Source: Saprospiraceae bacterium
GTDB taxonomy: Bacteria; Bacteroidota; Bacteroidia; Chitinophagales; Saprospiraceae
Length of the DNA: 64,000 nt
Reading direction: 5' to 3'
Assembly: GCA_016713025.1 (NCBI GenBank)
Contig: JADJPZ010000004.1
Coordinates: 3,286,001 to 3,350,000 of the forward strand
Positions 27,771 through 37,222 of the stretch are shown here, piece by piece. A program made the translations under genes and the position numbers. A model generated the notes under the pieces. It was given only the letters and a program-made list of their open reading frames with translations, ran no database searches and was not told the origin of the DNA. How positions within the stretch are numbered: position 1 is the first letter of the stretch; each line of letters opens with the position of its first letter.

Positions 27771-30368
27771 TTGGACACCAATACAATCACAGCCATCTCC
27801 ACCGCTCTGCAAGCTTACAAATCCAATAAGGAACTTTACGAAACCGCATTAAAAATATATCAGGATGGTAATATTACCTGTGTCTGGCACGGCGTACATG
27901 AAGACGGGTTTCATATAGATAGGCCAGAAGATGAGGATTTAGAAGTGACCATGCATTTTCCGGAAGGACAGTTAAATATGCCAGACGATGTAGATCCTGT
28001 CTTCGTAGCTATACTTATGTGGTATTACAATGAGCATAAGATATCTCCATTACCCGAGATGCAGGGCAAGATATACACACGTGAAGGTATGATGTCGAGA
28101 GTCATTGCGGAGCGCAAAGAAAAAAGTGACAAATCCACTTACAGAATAGTCCCGGGAAAGTGCTATTATGGCGAACATATACTCTACAATGAAAGAAACG
28201 AAAAATTCTCTATAACACTTTGGAATCCAACGAAGTATCAGGGATACATTGACAATATAGACTGGAAAACCAACAAATTGGCTACGACCAAACATATCAT
28301 CCATCTTTGTGATTACATGCGTAATCATCCGGAAAAATTCAATAATTTGCCTAAGGTTTCTCCGTACCTTGAGCTTACTTTGGATCCATTGCATGACTAT
28401 GAATTTACATGGAAGTATACAGGTCAAATCAGTGCAAATCAGAGCGAAGTACTTCAAGAGTTTTTTGGTGAAAATGAGACACATCTGTCGATAGAAAAAT
28501 TAGCAACTAAAGTGGTCAAACTTCGGGCGTTGGAAGGTACGGAAGGCATCATTATAAGGTCGGAAGTGTATCATAGGTTATCAGAGTACTTTGATCAATT
28601 GCTGATTTCCAAGATGGAAAATGACACGGATGAGCTTGATTTTTCAGATATAAAAGTGGATTTATTTCCCTATCAGAAAGAAGGTGTTCGATTTTGTTTG
28701 TTTAAAAAAGCTGCGATTATTGCTGACGAAATGGGACTTGGTAAGACTTTACAGGCTATTTCGGTAGCAATGATGAAGCGCAAATATTTTGGATTTACCA
28801 AGACGCTGATCATCTGCCCATCATCTGTAAAGTATCAATGGAAAGCTGAAATACTCAAATTTACCGGTGAGGAAGCATTGGTGGTAGAAGGATTTCCCGG
28901 AGACAGAGCTGTTTTGTATAAAAGTGAAGATCATTTCTTTTTCATAGCCAATTATGAGACGGTGATGAGGGATAAGACCATTATAGATGATGCAGGATTT
29001 AGTTTTATCATACTCGATGAAGCTCAAAAAATCAAAAACTACGAAACCAAGATATCGTCGGCTATCACAACACTCAAAAAAGAGCATGGTTTGGTACTCA
29101 CAGGTACGCCTATAGAAAATAAACTGATCGATCTGTATGGAGTCATCCTCTTTCTGGATAAATATAAGGTCACACCACTTTGGGAGTTTTCATTTCAGCA
29201 CTGTATTTTTGACAAGCTAAGTAAGAACAAAATCAATGGATACTACAATCTTCTGAATCTGAGACAAAAGATCGGCGATATGGTCATCCGAAGACAAAAG
29301 AAAGATGTCCTCAGTCAGTTGCCTTCTGTCATTCAGAAAGATGTGTTCATCCTACTTTCCAAACCACAAGGAGAGATCCATGCACGTATGGGTCAGCGAC
29401 TTTCATTTTTACTGGGCAAAAAGTTCAAAACACCATTTGACTGGGATGAAATCATGATGATCCTCACCAATATGCGCAGAGTGAGTAATTCTACATATCT
29501 TATCGATAAACAGTCCAATCATTCGAGTAAACTGGTAGAACTGGAAGTGATATTGCGTGACAGGCTCAATATCGGGGAAGGGAATAAAAAAGTGATCATT
29601 TTTTCAGAATGGTTAGATAGCTTATTCCTGATCGAACAATTGCTAAAATCGCTCAAGGTAGGATACGTAAAGTTGACGGGTAGTGTCGCTGCCAAAAAGC
29701 GTGGTGAACTGATCAAAGCATTTCAGACCAAAGATGATGTTCAGGTATTCTTATCTACCGAAGCTGGTGGTTCCGGTCTCAATTTACAGTTTGCAGACAC
29801 ACTGATCAATTTTGAAATCCCCTGGAATCCAGCAAAAAAGAACCAAAGAATAGGTCGTATTGACCGGATCGGGCAGGAAAGTAAAAAGCTTCATGTATTT
29901 AATCTCATCTGCAGGGATTCTATCGAGATCAAGATCGCATCAGGACTCATATTAAAGCAAAACCTATTTGACAGTGTCCTCAACCATGATAATAATAAAG
30001 ACATGGTGGACTTCTCCAATGAGGGCCGTGCGCAATTCATCAAGATGCTGGAAGAGATGTTTGATCTTGATGAAAATGGCATGTTTAAAGGCATGGATCA
30101 TAGTATAGATGACTCAGATGCTTCAGGTGACGACATCCAAGACATTGATATAATCACAGAGGAAACACCCGAGTCTCAAAAATCAACAGATCAGAAATCC
30201 GCTCCCGAATTTGAAAAAATGGAAGAAGTGCTCACCAAGGGTATGGAGTTTCTTTCAGGGCTGTTTGAGATGAGTACAGGTCAAAAACTGGGCGGCACTG
30301 ATGGACATACCATCAAAGTAGATAAAGAGACGGGTGAAGTGACGCTGAAGTTTAAAATGAAATTTTGA
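27771..30368 (+). CDS. SNF2-family DNA-dependent ATPase/helicase
   Basis: 865 residues. An N-terminal region of about 290 residues with no familiar motif precedes an SF2 SNF2 core. Motifs: Walker A IADEMGLGKTLQ, Walker B FIILDEAQKIKN, motif III LVLTGTPIENK, then the C-terminal RecA domain with STEAGGSGLNLQFAD and QRIGRIDRIGQ. An acidic tail follows (HSIDDSDASGDDIQDID). Such proteins remodel protein-DNA complexes, and many sit in defence or mobile regions, but no partner gene is here. The start is TTG at 27771. Hairpin repeats of one family lie on both sides. Confidence 0.9.
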   Translation: MDTNTITAISTALQAYKSNKELYETALKIYQDGNITCVWHGVHEDGFHIDRPEDEDLEVTMHFPEGQLNMPDDVDPVFVAILMWYYNEHKISPLPEMQGKIYTREGMMSRVIAERKEKSDKSTYRIVPGKCYYGEHILYNERNEKFSITLWNPTKYQGYIDNIDWKTNKLATTKHIIHLCDYMRNHPEKFNNLPKVSPYLELTLDPLHDYEFTWKYTGQISANQSEVLQEFFGENETHLSIEKLATKVVKLRALEGTEGIIIRSEVYHRLSEYFDQLLISKMENDTDELDFSDIKVDLFPYQKEGVRFCLFKKAAIIADEMGLGKTLQAISVAMMKRKYFGFTKTLIICPSSVKYQWKAEILKFTGEEALVVEGFPGDRAVLYKSEDHFFFIANYETVMRDKTIIDDAGFSFIILDEAQKIKNYETKISSAITTLKKEHGLVLTGTPIENKLIDLYGVILFLDKYKVTPLWEFSFQHCIFDKLSKNKINGYYNLLNLRQKIGDMVIRRQKKDVLSQLPSVIQKDVFILLSKPQGEIHARMGQRLSFLLGKKFKTPFDWDEIMMILTNMRRVSNSTYLIDKQSNHSSKLVELEVILRDRLNIGEGNKKVIIFSEWLDSLFLIEQLLKSLKVGYVKLTGSVAAKKRGELIKAFQTKDDVQVFLSTEAGGSGLNLQFADTLINFEIPWNPAKKNQRIGRIDRIGQESKKLHVFNLICRDSIEIKIASGLILKQNLFDSVLNHDNNKDMVDFSNEGRAQFIKMLEEMFDLDENGMFKGMDHSIDDSDASGDDIQDIDIITEETPESQKSTDQKSAPEFEKMEEVLTKGMEFLSGLFEMSTGQKLGGTDGHTIKVDKETGEVTLKFKMKF

Positions 30369-30390
30369 CATTTTTTTTAGTCCACATATG

Positions 30391-30475
30391 TGGCGGAAAG
30401 TGTCATAAAATTTAAAATTCCACCGATCCTACATTCATTCGGAGGGATGTATGTTATAAATTTAGATTTCGTCAA
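30391..30475. repeat. Two degenerate hairpin units downstream of SNF2 gene
   Basis: 30391-30426 (TGGCGGAAAG...ATTCCACCGA) and 30440-30475 (TCGGAGGGATG...TTTCGTCAA) resemble the 54-bp units upstream of the gene, with damaged arms. The same family therefore flanks the SNF2 gene on both sides. Confidence 0.6.
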
Positions 30476-31013
30476 TGATAGATTGTTATTACTCTGATAT
30501 TCTTATCAGCAATCTTGCCTATACTCTTAGATCATGTTGAAAACTTCACTAATTGCTTCAACATAAGGTTTAATACATTCTCAGAGTTTAATTTGAAACT
30601 CCTGACATATCATATAAATATTTCTTTTTCCTCCCTTTTCTTTGATGTAAGCGCACCATACAGCTTTCTATCATGTTTTATACTATTTGTTTTGTCGATA
30701 AATAACAGCACAATACATATTAAGAAATAAAATTATAAAAAAAACTTTATAAATTAGTATATTACATATTATAAAATATTTACATTTGTGTTGTAATTAG
30801 TAAAAGAGCCCATTTATCATTGGTTTTTCTACTAGTTATTATTTTCCCTACAGTAATGATTTTCCCTTAAATCCGGGAGATTTTGATGAATCTATTTATA
30901 TGATAAGTCATCTCTAATACAAGGCTAATTTTTTATAAACAAATATTCATACACCAGGAATTCTCCGGGTGTATGTTCTGTAAACATTTATTTAATTTTT
31001 TTTTAAACTCAAA
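30476..31013. other. AT-rich non-coding stretch before the dockerin protein gene
   Basis: No coding character. A TACATTTG (30781-30788) matches the -7 consensus but is far from the gene. A hairpin CATACACC...GGTGTATG (30948-30975) lies in the likely leader, 38 bp before the ATG, without a T run, so it is a leader structure rather than a terminator. Confidence 0.45.
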
Positions 31014-34000
31014 ATGGATCTCATGATGAAAACAAAATTTACGAAAAGTATTCAAGCTTTCAGGTGGCTTATGCTGATGGTATTGACTTTTAGTGCTATT
31101 AATGATTCCTTTTCGCAAACTATTGCAGATTGCAAATGCGGAAGTCCTATTCATATTAGCCTTAACAGCCAAGGGTGGGCAAAGGTAACACCACTTGAAG
31201 TACTTGCATCTCCCAATTCTTGTAGCGACGCAGCTGCAGGTACGGTTGTGATTATGACAAGCGCCACAGGCGGTATTATTTCAAGAAGGGACACGGTAGA
31301 TTGTAGTCATATCGGTAAAACTCTTTATGCCAAGTATACTAATGCCGCGGGAACTAATTCTTGTTGGACGCTCATAGCAGAAGTGAAAGACGCTCTGGCT
31401 CCAACTATTATGTGCCCTTCAGATATGACTATAAGTTGTGCTGCAATGCCAACCTGGTCACCTACAGTAAGTGACAACTGTGCAGGGGCCAAAGCTGTAC
31501 AGGTAGGAGCTGATATTATTAATGCGCCGTGTACCCCTACATCAGATACATTAAGAACAATCACTCGCACATATATCGCTGAAGATGCTGCAGGCAATCG
31601 TTCTGCTCCATGTACCATAAGGTTTCATGTAAAAACTATTGCAAATCTTGTGACAGGTATATCAATGCCGGCAAATTACTTAAAAACCCCTACTGTAGGT
31701 GTTGATTCTTCTGCTCTCCAGTGTGATGGTGATTATCCCAAACTTGCCAATGGCAATCCGAATCCTGTAGGAACTACAGCAAATCCTGGAACTGGTGTGC
31801 CTAGGCTTGGATCTTTGGATCTACTCAACAACACTAATGCCATTTGTGGTCTTATGGTATCGTATTCTGACTCACCACCTATTAGAATAGGATGTGTTAC
31901 AAAAATAATGCGTACATGGAAAGTGATAGAATGGTCCTGCCAGAACAGAACAAGACCTGATCATGTACAATTGATTGAAATCACTGACAATAAGGCTCCC
32001 GTAGTTACTCCAGCACCGGATGTCAATATTTCTACATCAAATCACAATTGCAGCGCAGAGTATACTTTCGCACAAGCTACCGCTACAGACAACTGCTCTA
32101 CAAGGACAGTATCCACTGTAACTGTTTATGGAAATAGTGATTATGGCAATCCTGTAGCTTTCGTAGATACATCAGGTTCAAGACGAGTTACACTCCCAGT
32201 GGGTATTCATAAGGCCATATATATAGTATATGACAGATGTGGTAATAATGCAAAAGATACATTGGATATCATAGTTGAAGACAACACTGCACCTGTAGCC
32301 ATTTGCGATGATATACCTACTATAGGTTTAAACTCAAATGGAGAAGCATGGGTGCCGGCATCCGTAGTAGATGATGGTAGTTATGACGAATGCCAACTCA
32401 AGACATTGGTAGTAAGGCGTATGACCAACACAGCATGTACGACCCCTTGTCCAACTCCTGAATTCCCTGGTTTTGCATACTTAGGTAAAAGAGGTGCAGG
32501 TGCATCTCAAAGTTGGTACTATCTGGCACAGCATGCAGCCACACCAAAGATAGCCGCAAAAATGGCTACTGCATTAGGAGGGTCTTTGGTAAATTATAAT
32601 GCAACAAAAGAAAGGGACACAGTAAGAAGTTTTGTACAAACTTTGGCACCTAATATAAAATATTTTATTAATGGTGTCCAAAAAGACTCCTCAATAGGCA
32701 CATATACTTTAGTAAATGCTCTGCCTACTGATACACTCAGATATGTGGTTGAAATCCAAAACCCTTGTAACGCTTTCAGTTCACATGTTAAGTTTTGCTG
32801 TACTGATGTGAATTCAACTCCAAAGCAGATGGTCATCCTCCGTGCTATAGATGCATCAGGAAACTTTAATGACTGTATGGTTGGTGTAGAAGTTCAGGAT
32901 AAAATAGGTCCTTCCATCACTTGTCCTGGTGACAGAACGGTATTTTGTGATTTTGCTTATGATATCAATAATCTTTCCAAAGACTTTGGAAGTCCTGTTG
33001 TCAAAGACAATTGCACGCCGCTTGCAGAACCAATTGAAACCGCAACTCCTATTCTGACTGGTTGCAGAATAGGCACTATAACGCGTAAGTTTGTTATAAC
33101 TGATTTAGGGTTAAGAAAAGATTCTTGCACTCAAACTATCACCTTCCTTCCAGATGCAACTAAAATTTATACTGGACCAACCTTAAGTGACTGGCCACGT
33201 GATACTATGATTCAGAGTTGTGGCAATCTCTCAGTTGGTGGTGTTGTATCACCAGAGTTCTTACCTGCAAATTTAGGATCTCCCAAACTCAATGATGGAG
33301 TATGTTCATTAGTTGGGGCTGATTATAAAGATGAAGAGTATGCTTTCAACAATAGTACAGGTCAGGCGTGTCTTAAGATACTCAGAACGTGGTCAGTCAT
33401 AGACTGGTGCAAATTTGCTCCTAACAGAAGACCTGATGGGGATTTGTACCCAGCGTCAAAAGTACTTAATACAAATTACTGGACTTATACCCAGGAAATC
33501 AAGGTGATAGATAGAAATGCTCCGGTGATAGCTGCAATTCCTGCATCCCGTATATTCGATACATTTGATGGACAGTGTGCATCAGGACAAGTCACGCTTA
33601 CTGCAAAAGCCAAAGATGTATGTACAAGGACACTTAGAACATTCATCCAGATTGACTCACTGGCAGATGGCAGCATCAACAGGACTATCAATCTCAACCC
33701 TGTAGTGGGAGTAAACGATACCAATACTATCAGTACTACATTCTCATATCCGGTAGGTCGACACAAAGTTATTTTCACATTTGAAGACAAATGCGGAAAC
33801 CTAACTGCAAGAGAACAAATTTTCGAGATTATCAATAGAAAAACACCTTCTGCTATAGTACTTAAAGGCCTGGCTGCAACACTTATGAATTTAGGTAATG
33901 GGCAGGGTATGGTAGAAATTTGGGCAAAAGACTTTGACCCTGATGGAAAGTCAACTCATCCATGTCCGGGATATAAAATCTATTATTCTTTTGCACCGGT

Positions 34001-34205
34001 AACACAACTTATGCCTAACGGAGAGCCTGTCCTTGATATGAACGAAACATTTACATGTGCTAATCGTGGCGAAAACAAAATTAATGTGTATGTGGCGGCG
34101 GTTTCACCATCTGGACAGATAGTACAAACTGTTGTTGAAACATTTGTCGACATTCAGGATAATGGAACACCAAAAAATTTGCTCTCAGTCACCGACCAGA
34201 GTTGA
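31014..34205 (+). CDS. Large secreted multidomain protein, N-terminal part (frameshifted)
   Basis: 1063 residues. A signal peptide (cleavage after DSFSQ) is followed by repeated Ig/HYR-like modules with the recurring pattern of CPxDxTxxC...VxDNC (PSDMTISCAAMPTWSPTVSDNC, PGDRTVFCDFAYDI) and VxDKxxP/VxDNxAP linkers. Conserved Cys pairs suggest disulphides outside the cytoplasm. The frame ends at a TGA at 34203, but the next frame continues the same protein. Deleting one A in the A6 run at 34171-34176 joins them as GTPKICSQSPTRVDV. The complete product would be about 1470 residues. Likely adhesive or structural surface cargo of the T9SS. Confidence 0.85.
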   Translation: MDLMMKTKFTKSIQAFRWLMLMVLTFSAINDSFSQTIADCKCGSPIHISLNSQGWAKVTPLEVLASPNSCSDAAAGTVVIMTSATGGIISRRDTVDCSHIGKTLYAKYTNAAGTNSCWTLIAEVKDALAPTIMCPSDMTISCAAMPTWSPTVSDNCAGAKAVQVGADIINAPCTPTSDTLRTITRTYIAEDAAGNRSAPCTIRFHVKTIANLVTGISMPANYLKTPTVGVDSSALQCDGDYPKLANGNPNPVGTTANPGTGVPRLGSLDLLNNTNAICGLMVSYSDSPPIRIGCVTKIMRTWKVIEWSCQNRTRPDHVQLIEITDNKAPVVTPAPDVNISTSNHNCSAEYTFAQATATDNCSTRTVSTVTVYGNSDYGNPVAFVDTSGSRRVTLPVGIHKAIYIVYDRCGNNAKDTLDIIVEDNTAPVAICDDIPTIGLNSNGEAWVPASVVDDGSYDECQLKTLVVRRMTNTACTTPCPTPEFPGFAYLGKRGAGASQSWYYLAQHAATPKIAAKMATALGGSLVNYNATKERDTVRSFVQTLAPNIKYFINGVQKDSSIGTYTLVNALPTDTLRYVVEIQNPCNAFSSHVKFCCTDVNSTPKQMVILRAIDASGNFNDCMVGVEVQDKIGPSITCPGDRTVFCDFAYDINNLSKDFGSPVVKDNCTPLAEPIETATPILTGCRIGTITRKFVITDLGLRKDSCTQTITFLPDATKIYTGPTLSDWPRDTMIQSCGNLSVGGVVSPEFLPANLGSPKLNDGVCSLVGADYKDEEYAFNNSTGQACLKILRTWSVIDWCKFAPNRRPDGDLYPASKVLNTNYWTYTQEIKVIDRNAPVIAAIPASRIFDTFDGQCASGQVTLTAKAKDVCTRTLRTFIQIDSLADGSINRTINLNPVVGVNDTNTISTTFSYPVGRHKVIFTFEDKCGNLTAREQIFEIINRKTPSAIVLKGLAATLMNLGNGQGMVEIWAKDFDPDGKSTHPCPGYKIYYSFAPVTQLMPNGEPVLDMNETFTCANRGENKINVYVAAVSPSGQIVQTVVETFVDIQDNGTPKNLLSVTDQS

Positions 34206-35430
34206 TGTAAGTGGAACTTTGGCAAATGAATTCGATCAAAAGGTTCAGGATGTCAGAATAGACCTTGTCGGTTCAGAGCTTCATAAAAATACCGGAGTGG
34301 ATGGTAAGTTCAGTTTCAGCAATATGCCGACAGGTGGAAAATACCTGATTTCTCCGGAAAAGAATGATGACCCGATGAATGGCATTTCAACTTTGGACCT
34401 TGTTTTGATTCAAAGACATATACTTGGCTTGGAAAAACTTAATTCTCCTTACAAGCTTATTGCATCTGACATCAATAAAGATGGAAAGATAACAGCTGCT
34501 GACTTGACGGAATTAAGAAAATTGATCCTTGGTACCACAAATTCATTTGTAAATAACAAATCCTGGAGATTTGTCGATAAGGCCCACCGATTTGCCGATC
34601 CGACATCTGCGCAAGGAGAGGCCTTCCCTGAAATCTATTCTATCAACAACCTTAATTCCAACATGATTACAGACTTTGTAGCTGTCAAAACCGGTGACGT
34701 AAACGGAAACGCGAAAACCAGTAATTTGGATAACAATGTTGAAACGAGAACTTCAAAAACGCTTGCATTACATACAGATGACCAAAAAATTGAATCAGGA
34801 AAAGAAGTAACAGTACCTGTTATAGTCACTAAAGCTGAAGCAATATCAGGAATGCAATTTACTTTATCATTTGATGCAGATGTATTGGCAGTCTCATCTA
34901 TAGATCCGGCAGGTATCAATATCAATGATAGCCATATAGGATTTTCAAAAACTGCAGACGGTATTCTTACCATAAGTTGGAACGACACTAAGATGACAAA
35001 TCTTAAAGAAAACCAAACTTTGTTTAATATTACCTTCATAGCAAGAAATGATGGGAAATTGGCTGACGTTTTGAAAGTAAATTCAGAAGTTACTATGGCA
35101 GAAGCGTATAATGTTGAAAACAAAGTGATGAATCTAACATTTAGCGTTGACTCTCGTGGTAAATCCGTCAGTGGTTATGATTTGAAGCAAAATACACCTA
35201 ATCCATTCAAAGAAGCAACAATCATAGGATTTGATCTTCCGAGAGAAATGCCTGCTACAATGACAGTTTATGATGTCTCCGGAAAAGTAATTAAATCTGT
35301 ACAAATACAGGGAGCAAAAGGTTACAATTCCTTTGAAATCAATAAATCTGAGTTACATACCGGTATATTGTATTACACACTAAAAGCCGGAGAGTTTAAT
35401 GCTACTAAAAAAATGGTAGTTCTGGAATAA
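34132..35430 (+). CDS. Dockerin/cohesin-like/T9SS-tail part of the large secreted protein
   Basis: Coding similarity starts near 34177; the earlier overlap is out of frame and its Met is not a real start. Domains: a beta-sandwich segment (VDVSGTLANEFDQKVQDVRI), a type I dockerin-like domain with two calcium loops (ISTLDLVLIQRHILG and DINKDGKITAADLTELRKLILG), a cohesin-like beta domain (SGKEVTVPVIVTKAEAISGMQ to FNITFIARNDG), and a T9SS type A sorting tail (QNTPNPFKEATIIGFDLP ending KKMVVLE). A strong terminator follows at 35470. Confidence 0.87.
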   Translation: MLKHLSTFRIMEHQKICSQSPTRVDVSGTLANEFDQKVQDVRIDLVGSELHKNTGVDGKFSFSNMPTGGKYLISPEKNDDPMNGISTLDLVLIQRHILGLEKLNSPYKLIASDINKDGKITAADLTELRKLILGTTNSFVNNKSWRFVDKAHRFADPTSAQGEAFPEIYSINNLNSNMITDFVAVKTGDVNGNAKTSNLDNNVETRTSKTLALHTDDQKIESGKEVTVPVIVTKAEAISGMQFTLSFDADVLAVSSIDPAGININDSHIGFSKTADGILTISWNDTKMTNLKENQTLFNITFIARNDGKLADVLKVNSEVTMAEAYNVENKVMNLTFSVDSRGKSVSGYDLKQNTPNPFKEATIIGFDLPREMPATMTVYDVSGKVIKSVQIQGAKGYNSFEINKSELHTGILYYTLKAGEFNATKKMVVLE

Positions 35431-35469
35431 ATGAGTTTTTTGAAATAAGTTTTACTGTTTTTGGGATGG

Positions 35470-35509
35470 GACCCCTCTTCAGAGCAATCTGAAGGGGGTC
35501 TTTTTTTTT
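35470..35509 (+). terminator. Rho-independent terminator after the dockerin protein gene
   Basis: GACCCCTCTTCAGA pairs with TCTGAAGGGGGTC (one bulged T) around a four-base loop, followed by nine T. Confidence 0.9.
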
Positions 35510-35560
35510 ACACCCACATCAATATTCTGAAAATGCTGACAAAAACTATGTTCTTTTTTA

Positions 35561-35568
35561 TACCTTTG
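35561..35568 (+). promoter_or_regulatory. Putative -7 box of ruvX-def
   Basis: TACCTTTG matches TAnnTTTG and ends only 8 bp before the ATG, so the transcript would be leaderless or nearly so. Confidence 0.45.
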
Positions 35569-35576
35569 CCGTTACA

Positions 35577-35987
35577 ATGGCGCGAATAGTATGTCTGGAT
35601 TATGGGCTCAAAAGATGTGGATTGGCTACAACCGATCCTTTGCAGATCATAATCACAGGACTTGATACTGTAGAGACAAAAGATATTTATTTTTTTTTTG
35701 AAAAATATTTGAAATCTGAAATTGTCGAAAAACTAGTGATAGGTCTTCCTGTACATCGAGATGGCAACTTTACCTATTTAAAAGTTGATATTGACAAATT
35801 TGTCGTAGAGTTTTCACAAAAATGGCCTAACATTAAGATTGATTTTGCAGATGAGCAGTTTTCTTCAGTCCATGCGAAGCAAATAATTCTGGACAGCGGT
35901 GCCAACAAAAAAAAGAGACAGGATAAAGCATTGGTAGATAAGATCAGTGCGGTAATCATCCTTCAAAGATATTTAAAACACATATAA
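35577..35987 (+). CDS. ruvX: Putative pre-16S rRNA nuclease / RuvX (YqgF)
   Basis: 136 residues with an RNase H-like fold. The opening RIVCLDYGLKRCGLATTDP carries the catalytic Asp (DYG, in place of the usual DxGxxR), LVIGLPVHRDGN is the second conserved block, and FADEQFSSVHA supplies a Glu; the final Asp is in KALVDKISAVIILQRYL. In E. coli YqgF matures the 5' end of 16S rRNA; the family was earlier proposed as a Holliday junction resolvase. It is followed by def after 6 bp, a common Bacteroidota arrangement. Confidence 0.92.
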   Translation: MARIVCLDYGLKRCGLATTDPLQIIITGLDTVETKDIYFFFEKYLKSEIVEKLVIGLPVHRDGNFTYLKVDIDKFVVEFSQKWPNIKIDFADEQFSSVHAKQIILDSGANKKKRQDKALVDKISAVIILQRYLKHI

Positions 35988-35993
35988 CGATTT

Positions 35994-36551
35994 ATGATTT
36001 TACCTGTTTTTGCATTTGGCCAGCCGGTCTTAAAGAAAAAAGCAATTGACATCAATAGTGATTTTGATGAGCTAAAACAGCTGATAGACAATATGTGGGA
36101 AACCATGTACACTGCTCATGGAGTGGGTATTGCTGCTCCTCAGGTAGGAGTATCTATCAGACTTTTTGTCATTGACACTATTCAGATCATGGAAGAAGAA
36201 AAAATAGCTGAAGGCATAAAAAAAGTATTTATCAATGCAAAGATCATAGAAGAAACCGGCGAAATGTGGGCATATGAAGAAGGTTGCCTTAGTATTCCTA
36301 ATATACGTGGTGATGTAGAAAGACAACAAAAAGTCAGGATACAATATCTGGATGAAAACTTTGAAAAACATGACGAAATATATGAGGGCATCAATGCACG
36401 TGTTATTCAGCATGAATATGATCATATCGAAGGCATCCTCTTTGTCGAAAAGTTAAAACCTCTGAAAAAAAAATTAATCCAGCGCAAACTGAATGATATC
36501 AAAGCAGGAAAAGCAACGGCAGATTATAAGATCAAATTTGTCAGAATGTAA
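35994..36551 (+). CDS. def: Peptide deformylase
   Basis: Metalloenzyme that removes the formyl group from the N-terminal Met of new proteins. All three family motifs are present: GIAAPQVG (about 42-49), EEGCLS (about 99-104, metal-binding Cys) and HEYDH (about 141-145, metal-binding His pair with the catalytic Glu). The length of 185 residues is normal. It follows ruvX after 6 bp and converges with rnhA with a 4-bp gap, so no separate terminator fits between them. Confidence 0.96.
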   Translation: MILPVFAFGQPVLKKKAIDINSDFDELKQLIDNMWETMYTAHGVGIAAPQVGVSIRLFVIDTIQIMEEEKIAEGIKKVFINAKIIEETGEMWAYEEGCLSIPNIRGDVERQQKVRIQYLDENFEKHDEIYEGINARVIQHEYDHIEGILFVEKLKPLKKKLIQRKLNDIKAGKATADYKIKFVRM

Positions 36552-36555
36552 TTTT

Positions 36556-37191
36556 TCACTTCCGCCCAAAATCAGCGGGTATCTCTCCCCATGATACTGT
36601 ATCCCACTTGATGATCGGATTTGAATACGTATTCTCTTTTAGCCAATTTTCTGCCCTTTCGATGAGTTCAAATAATATTTTATTGTCATCTGTTACTTCA
36701 AGTTTTGTTTTTGCTTTTTTAATTTTGACCCATTTTATGGCAATAAGGGAGTCTGAATAAATGGTAGTATGATCGTTCTTAAGTTTTTTCAGCATGGCCA
36801 GTCCATGGACCAGCCCCAAAAACTCACCTATATTATTTGTACCATTTTTGAATGGTCCCTGATGGAAAAGCTGCTTTCCTGATTGTGTTTCTACACCTCT
36901 GTACTCCATCAAGCCCGGATTGCCACTACAAGCTGCGTCCACAGAAATACTATCGGCGATGATAGCAGACCTGCTTTGTTTCATTCCGGACTCCTTTTTT
37001 GGTAAGGCTGCTTTATTGACAAACTCAAAATAATTTCTCTTTTGTGCAAATTCAGCCTCTGCCCTATTCTCAAATGCTTTATATTTAGCTGATGGATGTC
37101 CTGTGATCTGAGTCTTGCATTCATCCCATGTCATATAAATACCGGGAGTAAATCCTTCCCAAACCACATAATATTTTTGTTTCTTTGCCAT
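36556..37191 (-). CDS. rnhA: Ribonuclease H with N-terminal caulimovirus-type RNA-binding domain
   Basis: Degrades RNA in RNA-DNA hybrids. Residues 5-50 are the hybrid-binding domain seen in eukaryotic RNase H1 (YYVVWEGFTPGIYMTWDECK, AKYKAFENRAEAE). The RNase H domain follows with catalytic acids in VDAACSGNPG, NNIGEFLGLVHGL, TIYSDSLIAIKW and a last Asp in the terminal region. 211 residues. Confidence 0.92.
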   Translation of the reverse strand: MAKKQKYYVVWEGFTPGIYMTWDECKTQITGHPSAKYKAFENRAEAEFAQKRNYFEFVNKAALPKKESGMKQSRSAIIADSISVDAACSGNPGLMEYRGVETQSGKQLFHQGPFKNGTNNIGEFLGLVHGLAMLKKLKNDHTTIYSDSLIAIKWVKIKKAKTKLEVTDDNKILFELIERAENWLKENTYSNPIIKWDTVSWGEIPADFGRK

Positions 37192-37222
37192 AATTTTCTA
37201 AACAACTGAAACCACAAAAGTA

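Noticed and set aside
27519..27812. Minus-strand frame with an 18-residue repeat (FANYNxxIxGGI)
   Set aside because: It is only the translation of the 54-bp repeat array and overlaps the SNF2 start; the periodicity comes from the DNA repeats.
34635..35123. 162-residue minus-strand frame inside the dockerin protein gene
   Set aside because: It is a shadow of a real gene with clear dockerin, cohesin-like and T9SS domains on the plus strand.
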